Shown here piece after piece: positions 58,488-64,000 of a stretch of 64,000 bases of DNA. A program made the position numbers and the translations under genes. The notes under the pieces were generated by a model. The model saw only the letters and a list, made by a program, of their open reading frames with translations. It did no database searches and was not told where the DNA came from. The DNA lies in contig CANXME010001453.1 of the NCBI GenBank assembly GCA_948144175.1, forward strand, positions 1,550,001 through 1,614,000. Reading direction: 5' to 3'. Position 1 is the stretch's first letter. Every line of letters begins with the position of its first letter. The DNA comes from Closterium sp. NIES-65 (taxonomy: Eukaryota > Streptophyta > Zygnematophyceae > Desmidiales > Closteriaceae).

Positions 58488-58887
58488 TGTTGGGAATATA
58501 AACGCATGACTTGGTGCGTTTCTGTAGTATCGAACCTCACCCGATACTGAAGCACAACAAAAGGAGTATGAAGTCGAAAAGGCGCGTACCACATCAAACC
58601 GCAACTGGAAGTTGCGAGCCGTAACCGCCTGGAGGTTACGCAACAGCAGGCAACGCTTCAGTGAAGAGTAACCGCCTCAATAGTCGAAGCGTTACGCGTC
58701 TCGATAAACATAACTGCTTCCTGTAATCTATCTTTTCTATATATTCCTGTATGCTCTTTGCTTTAATCAATTACTTGTTCTCACATACCAGCACAAGTAC
58801 ATTCACTCAAGTCTTCCGCTGTGCTACTCTTGCACCTACTAGCCTATTCTCTGCAAAGATCCTAAGGCTGAAATCCTCAGCCCAACA
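58488..58887 (+). repeat. 3' LTR of E (400 bp)
   Basis: Same length and ends as the 5' LTR; followed by TSD ACACC. Confidence 0.95.
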
Positions 58888-58985
58888 ACACCCAACACAA
58901 TTGACGAGACAACACCCACCCAACCCAACACGTGGAAAAGAACGCATACCCAGTACTTTGAGTGAATGCTAAAATGGATCAGTGC

Positions 58986-59666
58986 CAGGCCCTACGAAGT
59001 CGGACTTTTTTCTCTGATTTGCACAAAAAAACTCTGATATTTCAGATTTTTTTTCCAATGTACTCTGTTAGAATCAGACTTTTTTCGGCCCAAACTCAGT
59101 AATTTTCAGACTTTTTTTAAGGCTAACTCTGAGAGTTCAGAGTTTTCTGAGAGTGTACTCTGATCATTCAGAGTACAAACGCGTCCTTGACTGGTGATTC
59201 GGACTTACAGGTCACAACAGATTCGCAATGTCAACGCAAAATCACCTTGACACAGCAAATCTGAGCCTTACAGCACAAGACTTTCGCCCAATCATAGCAA
59301 AATCGCCCTGACACAACAGATTTGCGCTGTCAGAGCACAACAATTTTCGGCCAATCACAGAAAACTCGCCCTGACATTGCAGATTCGCTCTTTCGCACCA
59401 CAAGATTCGCCCTGACACATATATTCGCCCTGTCAGAGCATGTTTTATCGGAAATCCCCTTAGTGTTGTGTGTTTCGGTAGCAGATGAATGAAGCATTGA
59501 TTACATTCCGATGAAACATTAAATACATTGTTTATGAATGATCAGACTTTTTTTTAGGACACTCTGAAATTTCAGCCTTTTTTTAAAACCAGCTCTGAGA
59601 TTTTCAGACTAAAATTGTGTACTAGTCTGACGAATCAGACAGGCCAAAAACGAATCTGAGGGCCTG
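58986..59666. mobile_element. hAT-like non-autonomous DNA transposon (681 bp)
   Basis: Terminal inverted repeat CAGGCCCT / AGGGCCTG with exact 8-bp target duplications ATCAGTGC at 58978-58985 and 59667-59674. Removing it and one duplication restores the tandem unit, as seen at the uninterrupted units near 59,870 and 60,065. Both ends carry arrays of CTCTGA...TCAGACTTTTTT-like motifs, as expected for subterminal transposase sites. No transposase is encoded. The 8-bp duplication and CAGGCCC-type ends indicate hAT. Confidence 0.88.
59207..59430. repeat. Degenerate ~60-bp repeats inside the hAT-like element
   Basis: Three to four units with shared TCGCCCTGACA...CAGATTCGC...CACAA...TTCGCCCAATCA-type blocks. 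They form the core of the element and code for nothing. Confidence 0.6.
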
Positions 59667-60175
59667 ATCAGTGCTACAGAAAAGATGGTTTTGGTGTGCT
59701 AAGGCAAGCAACGCTGCCCCAACAACGATCCCCATCTCAAATGCAAACCCGACCCAATCTAACATCACACAACACAACATAATTACACAAAACGGCAAAC
59801 AATAAACAATGACACATATCAACAGTGATACGGTGTGAAAACACTAGTATGAGTGAATGCTAAAATGGATCGGTGCTACAAAAGAGATGGTTCTGGTATG
59901 CTGAAGTAAGCAACGCTGCCCCAACAACGATCCCCATCTCAAATGCAGACCCGACCCAATCTAGCATCACAACGAAATTACACAAACAACAGACGATAAA
60001 CGATGACACATATCAACAGTCATAAGGTGTGACAACACGTAGTATGAGTGAATGCTGAAATGCATCGGTGCTACAAAAGAGTTGGTTATGGTATGCTAAG
60101 GCAAGCAACGTTGCCCCAACAACGATCCCCATCTCAAATGCAGACCGGGCACACTTTAACATCACACTACTTCAA

Positions 60176-60301
60176 CAAGCACACGTGACTTTGTACAAAC
60201 AAACGACTGTACATATCACACACACAGGCACACAAACACACACACTGACACACACGCACACACTGGCACACATACAAACAAGCACAAATACATACAGATA
60301 A
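60176..60301. repeat. CA-rich simple sequence
   Basis: CACACA-rich low-complexity tract with interspersed G and T. Open frames across it are artefacts. Confidence 0.8.
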
Positions 60302-60889
60302 TAAAGGCGCAAACAAGAATTCATTCACCATCGCTAGCCTATCCCCCTTTACCCTCCCTACACCCCTCCTTCCCTCCATCCCTCATCTCCCTCCCACCCC
60401 CTCCCTCATCTCCCTTCTCTGCCAAACAAAAGCAAAGAATGCAGCTCACGCGCCCTGCACAGAGCAAAAACAGAGAACACAAAGCACGCGCCCTGCACAA
60501 GAAAAAGGCAAAATCCAAGAATGTTCATACACTGTACAAAGAAATCAATTAAACATATAATGCTTCCCTACGAGGAGGCCAAGCAGGAAACGCAACTCAC
60601 CCGCATAAAGCAAAAACAAAGAGAATGCAGCTCACACATGCACTTGAAACGAAATAACAAGAGTATAAAAAAGTTGTTGAAAAACGCATAGATCAATCAA
60701 AGACAAGCAATGGGAATTTGTCAACTCACAGAGGTAAAATGGTGTGGCAACACAGTACTACGCCAACATGAGGCAATACCTTGCAACCACCCTCACGTTC
60801 AACTTCACACTCACGCTCGCACTCACTCTTATACTCAATCTTGCACCCACTCACACAGACACACAAATACTCTCAACTTTCTTAGACAC
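60302..60889. other. Non-coding stretch without recognised features
   Basis: A pyrimidine-rich tract (60,340-60,420), then A-rich sequence. From about 60,780 it grades into the 12-bp minisatellite. No gene seen. Confidence 0.5.
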
Positions 60890-61576
60890 TCTCTCAAAAA
60901 CAAACACACAAACCTACACGCTCTCCCACGCGCTCTCTCACGCGCACTCTCTCGCACACTCTCACGCGCACTCTCATGCGCACTCTCACGCGCTCTCTCA
61001 CGCGCACTCTCGCGAGCACTCTCACGCGCACTCTCACGCGCTCTCTCACACGCTCCCCACGCGTCTCTCACACGCTCTCTCACACGCTGTCTCACGCGCT
61101 CTCACGCGCACTCTAACGCGCTCTCTCACTCGCTCTCTCACGGCGCGCTTTCACAAGCTCTCTCACACCCACTCACGGGCTCTCTCACGCGCTCTCTAAC
61201 GCGCTCTCTCATGCGCTGTCTCACGCGCTCCCTCATGCGCTTTCTCGCGCGCTCTCTCACACACCCTCTCACACGCACTCTCACGCGCACTCACGCACAC
61301 TATCACACGCTCTCTCACGCGCTCACTCACGCGCGCTCTCACGCGCACACTCACGCGCTCTCTCACGCGCACTCTACGCGTGCACTCTCACATGCGCACT
61401 CTCACACGCACTCTCACGCGCACTCTCACGCGCTCCCTCACCTGCCCTCTCACGCGGCCTCTCACACGCTCTCTCACGTGCACATGCACTCTCTCGCGCT
61501 CTCTCACGCGCACTCACGCACACTCTCACGCGCTCTCACACTCTCTACACGTGCGCACTCTTACACGCTCTCTTAC
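60890..61576. repeat. 12-bp minisatellite, left block
   Basis: Built from CTCTCTCACGCG and CACTCTCACGCG units. Because 12 is divisible by three, all frames stay open and give false Ser/His/Arg/Leu-rich proteins. Confidence 0.92.
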
Positions 61577-61584
61577 ACGCACAC

Positions 61585-61921
61585 CAAGGTTCAAAAATAC
61601 GGTAATCGTAAATTACGGTCCGTTTTTTACGGTAAATTTTCAAAAATACGGCCGTTTTTTTGTTAGAGAACTCTTATCACCAAGAAAAAAAAGGCAAAAA
61701 CAAGGTCGAATACATTTTCGATCATGCTTACGCATGCACACAAGCAAAGAGGGGATCGTCCTCTTCATCCTGGTGGTTTTTCCCATCAATTTGGTCCCAT
61801 ATTATGGCTGATTTTTTCTTTAGACGAAAATCACCTTTTGGAACCGTTTTTTACAGCCGTTTTTTACGGTACCGTTTTTTACGGCAAATTTTCAAAAATA
61901 CGGTCGTTTTTTTTAACCTTG
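61585..61921. mobile_element. hAT-like MITE (337 bp) inside the minisatellite
   Basis: Ends CAAGGTT / AACCTTG, extending imperfectly to about 18 bp. Exact 8-bp flanking duplication ACGCACAC (61577-61584 and 61922-61929). Five CCGTTT motifs (complement AAACGG) lie in the two subterminal regions, matching the hexamer bound by maize Ac transposase. No coding capacity. Because the host array is low-complexity, the duplication alone would be weak; the ends and motifs add weight. Confidence 0.8.
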
Positions 61922-61929
61922 ACGCACAC

Positions 61930-63172
61930 ATTCACGCGCACTCTCACGCGCTCTCTCAGGCGCTCACTCACGCGTGCTCTCACGCGCACACTCATGCGCT
62001 CTCTCACGCGCACTCTACGCGTGCACTCTCACATGCGCATTCTCACGCGCACTCTCACGCGCACTCTCACGTGCACTCTCACGTGCACTCTCACTCGCAC
62101 CCTCACGCGCTCTCTCACATGCGCACTCTCACGCGCACTCTCACGCGCACTTTCACGCGCTCTCTCACATGCCCTCACACGCGGCCTCTCACACGCACTC
62201 TCACGCGCACCCTTACGCACACTCTCACGCCCTCTCCCACGCGCTCTTTAACGCGCACTCTCACGCGCACTCTCACGCACGCGCTCCCTCACACTCTCCC
62301 TCACACGTCTCTCACGCGCACTCTCACGCGCTCTCTCATGCGCTACGCGCTCTCTCACGTGCTCTCTCACCTGCCCTCTCACGTGGCCTCGTACGTGGCC
62401 TCTCATGCGCACTCTCACGCGCTCTCTCACGCGCACACGCACTCTCACGCGCTCTGTCACGCGCTCTCATGCGCACTCTCACGCGCTCTCTCACGCGCAC
62501 ACGCACTCTCACGCGCTCCCTCACGCGCTCTCTCACGCGCACTCTCACGCGCTCTCTCACGCGCACTCTCACGCGCACTCTCACGCGCACTCTCACGCGC
62601 GCTCTCTCACGTGCACACGCACTCTCACGCGCACTCTTACGCGCTCTCTCACGCGCTCTCTCACGCGCTCTCTCACGCGCACTCTCAGGCGCACTCTCAC
62701 AAGCTCCGTCACGCGCTCTCTCACGCGCGCTCTCGCGCGCACTCTCACGCGCTCTCTCACGTGCGCTCTCTCATGCGCACTCTCATGCCCTCCCTCACGC
62801 GCTCCCTCACGCGCTCTCTCACGCGCCCCCTCACGTGCGCACTCTCACGCGCACTCTCACGCTCTCTCTCACGCGCACTCTCACGCGCGCACTCTCACGC
62901 GCACTCTCACGCGCTCTATCACGCGCTCTCTCACGCGCTCTCTCACGCGCACACGCACTCTCACGCGCTCTATCACGCGCTCTATCACGCGCTCTCTCAA
63001 GCGCACGCGCACTCTCACGCGCTCTATCACGCGCACTCTCACGCGCTCTATCACGCGCACTCTCACGCGCTCTATCACGCGCGATCTCACGCACAATCTC
63101 GCGCGCGCACTCTTAGGCGCTCTCTCACGCTCTCCCTCACGCAATCTCTCACGCTCTCCCTCGCGTTCCGTA
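61930..63172. repeat. 12-bp minisatellite, right block
   Basis: Continues the left block after the MITE: about 1.2 kb of the same 12-bp units with CACGCGCA steps. An apparent ~500-codon frame here is repeat-derived. Confidence 0.93.
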
Positions 63173-63323
63173 TCTCCCCTTAAAATGAAAGTGCAATGCA
63201 AGAGGAGACCAATTGACACAGTAAATTTACGAGGAGAGCAGAAGGATTAGGAAATTTCAGCGGGGGGAGGGAGGATGAAAGGACCGGGACGCACCTGATA
63301 ACCACGGTGCCTGAGCAAACAAT

Positions 63324-63410
63324 CCGCGCTGGCGCACCAACCCGCGCTCGCGCACCAACCCGCACTCGCGCTCCAACCCGCGCTCGCGCTCCAATTCGCA
63401 CTTGCGCTCC
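63324..63410. repeat. 18-bp tandem repeat
   Basis: Four full units (starts 63,324, 63,342, 63,360, 63,378) of CCGCGCTCGCGCACCAAC-like sequence plus a partial one. The 150 bases before it show nothing recognisable. Confidence 0.85.
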
Positions 63411-63425
63411 GGGCACCTGTCGCCG

Positions 63426-63760
63426 GAGGCGACAACAGGGAGGAGGGAGAGGCGACAACAGGGAGGAGGGAGAGGCGACGGCGGGGAGGAGGGAGAGGCG
63501 ACGGCGGGGAGGAGGGAGAGGCGACGGCGGGGAGGAGGGAGAGGCGACGGCGGGGAGGAGGGAGAGGCGACGGCGGGGAGGAGGGAGAGGCGACGGAGGG
63601 GAGGAGGGAGAGGCGACGGCGGGGAGGAGGGAGAGGCGGCGGCGGGGAGGAGGGAGAGGCGACGGCGGGGAGGAGGGAGAGGCGACGGCGGGGAGGAGGG
63701 AGATGCGACGGCGGGGAGGAGGGAGAGGCGACGGCGGGGAGGAGGGAGAGGGGATGGCGG
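63426..63760. repeat. 23-bp minisatellite, about 14 units
   Basis: Unit GAGGCGACGGCGGGGAGGAGGGA repeated from 63,426 at exact 23-bp steps, degrading after 63,748. Both strands stay open by chance of composition. G-rich on the plus strand. Confidence 0.92.
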
Positions 63761-64000
63761 GGTGGGATGGAGAGTGGATGGCGGGGTGGGAGGGAGAAGC
63801 GATGGAAAGGTGGGAGGGAGAGGCGATGACGAGGTGGGTGGGAGGGAGGCAATGACAAGGTGGGCGGGAGGGTGCGGCAACAGGTGGTGGGGGAGGAGAA
63901 GCGACGACAAGGTGGGAGTGCCAAACAAGAAACTGCACTAACCGAACTGGGGAGGGGGGAGGACGCATGAAACACAACACGAAAAAGACGATGGGGCAAA
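63761..64000. other. Degenerate G-rich tail after the 23-bp array
   Basis: Decayed GGTGGGAGGGAGAGGCGATG-like units to about 63,920, then sequence without recognisable features. Confidence 0.5.

Larger units (their letters stand above)
53158..58887 (+). mobile_element. Copia family E element (5.7 kb, both LTRs and TSD)
   Basis: Two 400-bp LTRs, primer site, gag with canonical zinc knuckle, integrase, RT, RNase H, polypurine tract, and target duplication ACACC (53153-53157 and 58888-58892). LTRs differ at about 11 positions by eye, so it is older than A3. The coding region has about four breaks. Integrase precedes RT, so it is Ty1/copia. Composition and motifs differ from A and B, so it is a third lineage. 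Confidence 0.94.
58961..60175. repeat. ~195-bp tandem repeat, about 2.6 units
   Basis: Units start with AGTGAATGCTAAAATGGATC-like sequence at 58,961, 59,852 and 60,047. The first unit is split by the hAT-like element (58986-59666) and is about 202 bp without it; the second is 195 bp; the third fades after about 60,175. No coding signal. Confidence 0.88.

Noticed and set aside
61660-63250. Long Ser/His/Arg/Leu-rich open frames of 280-507 codons
   Set aside because: They are products of the 12-bp minisatellite, whose unit is divisible by three, so several frames on both strands stay open. No domain or codon bias.
63426-63760. CRISPR-like array
   Set aside because: Units are contiguous, with no unique spacers, and the setting is eukaryotic.

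Overview
This window is eukaryotic. There is no operon-like gene order, and almost all of it is Ty1/copia and Ty3/gypsy LTR retrotransposons inserted into one another, followed by DNA-transposon derivatives and minisatellites. The retroelement architecture, the initiator-tRNA-Met-like primer sites and the hAT-type short elements suit the green lineage (an alga or early-diverging land plant), but the sequence alone does not name the organism. I found no convincing host gene. Nearly every long open frame is retroelement pol/gag, an antisense shadow of it, or a by-product of tandem repeats.

Bases 1-33,753 are a nested stack of two copia families. Family A has long LTRs (about 1,093 bp), one gag-pol frame and the primer site TGGTATCAGAGC. 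Family B has very short LTRs (about 130-145 bp), a long C-rich tandem-repeat leader, an atypical gag zinc-binding motif and a repetitive linker between integrase and reverse transcriptase. Copies are A1 (1-2,648, cut by the window edge), which sits in an older inverted A LTR fragment (A0, 2,649-3,043); B1 (3,044-7,589, plus strand), inserted in B2 (7,590-12,369, minus), which shares one LTR with the 3' end of another B copy (12,370-13,400); A2 (13,401-20,242), whose two flanks belong to different B copies; and A3 (22,010-28,801), which looks whole, has a 5-bp target duplication and splits B3 (20,243-33,753).

Bases 33,754-40,735 hold two gypsy remnants meeting head to head (G1 gag, plus; G2, minus). 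A 1,590-bp non-coding LTR element, F (38,472-40,061), with its own target duplication and a perfect 36-bp hairpin, is inserted in G2. Bases 40,736-52,999 are copia B4, split just inside its 5' LTR by B5 (45,317-52,831, target duplication CTAAG). Bases 53,158-58,887 are a third copia family, E, with 400-bp LTRs.

From 58,893 onward there are no LTR elements. There is a ~195-bp tandem repeat whose first unit carries a 681-bp hAT-like non-autonomous element, a large 12-bp minisatellite (CTCTCACGCG-rich) interrupted by a second hAT-like element of 337 bp, and 18-bp and 23-bp minisatellites. The most novel items are the F element with its hairpin, the position-conserved C-rich leaders of family B and F, the unusual gag zinc motif, the recombinant flanks of A2, and the two hAT-like elements with exact 8-bp target duplications. 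All identity estimates were counted by eye.
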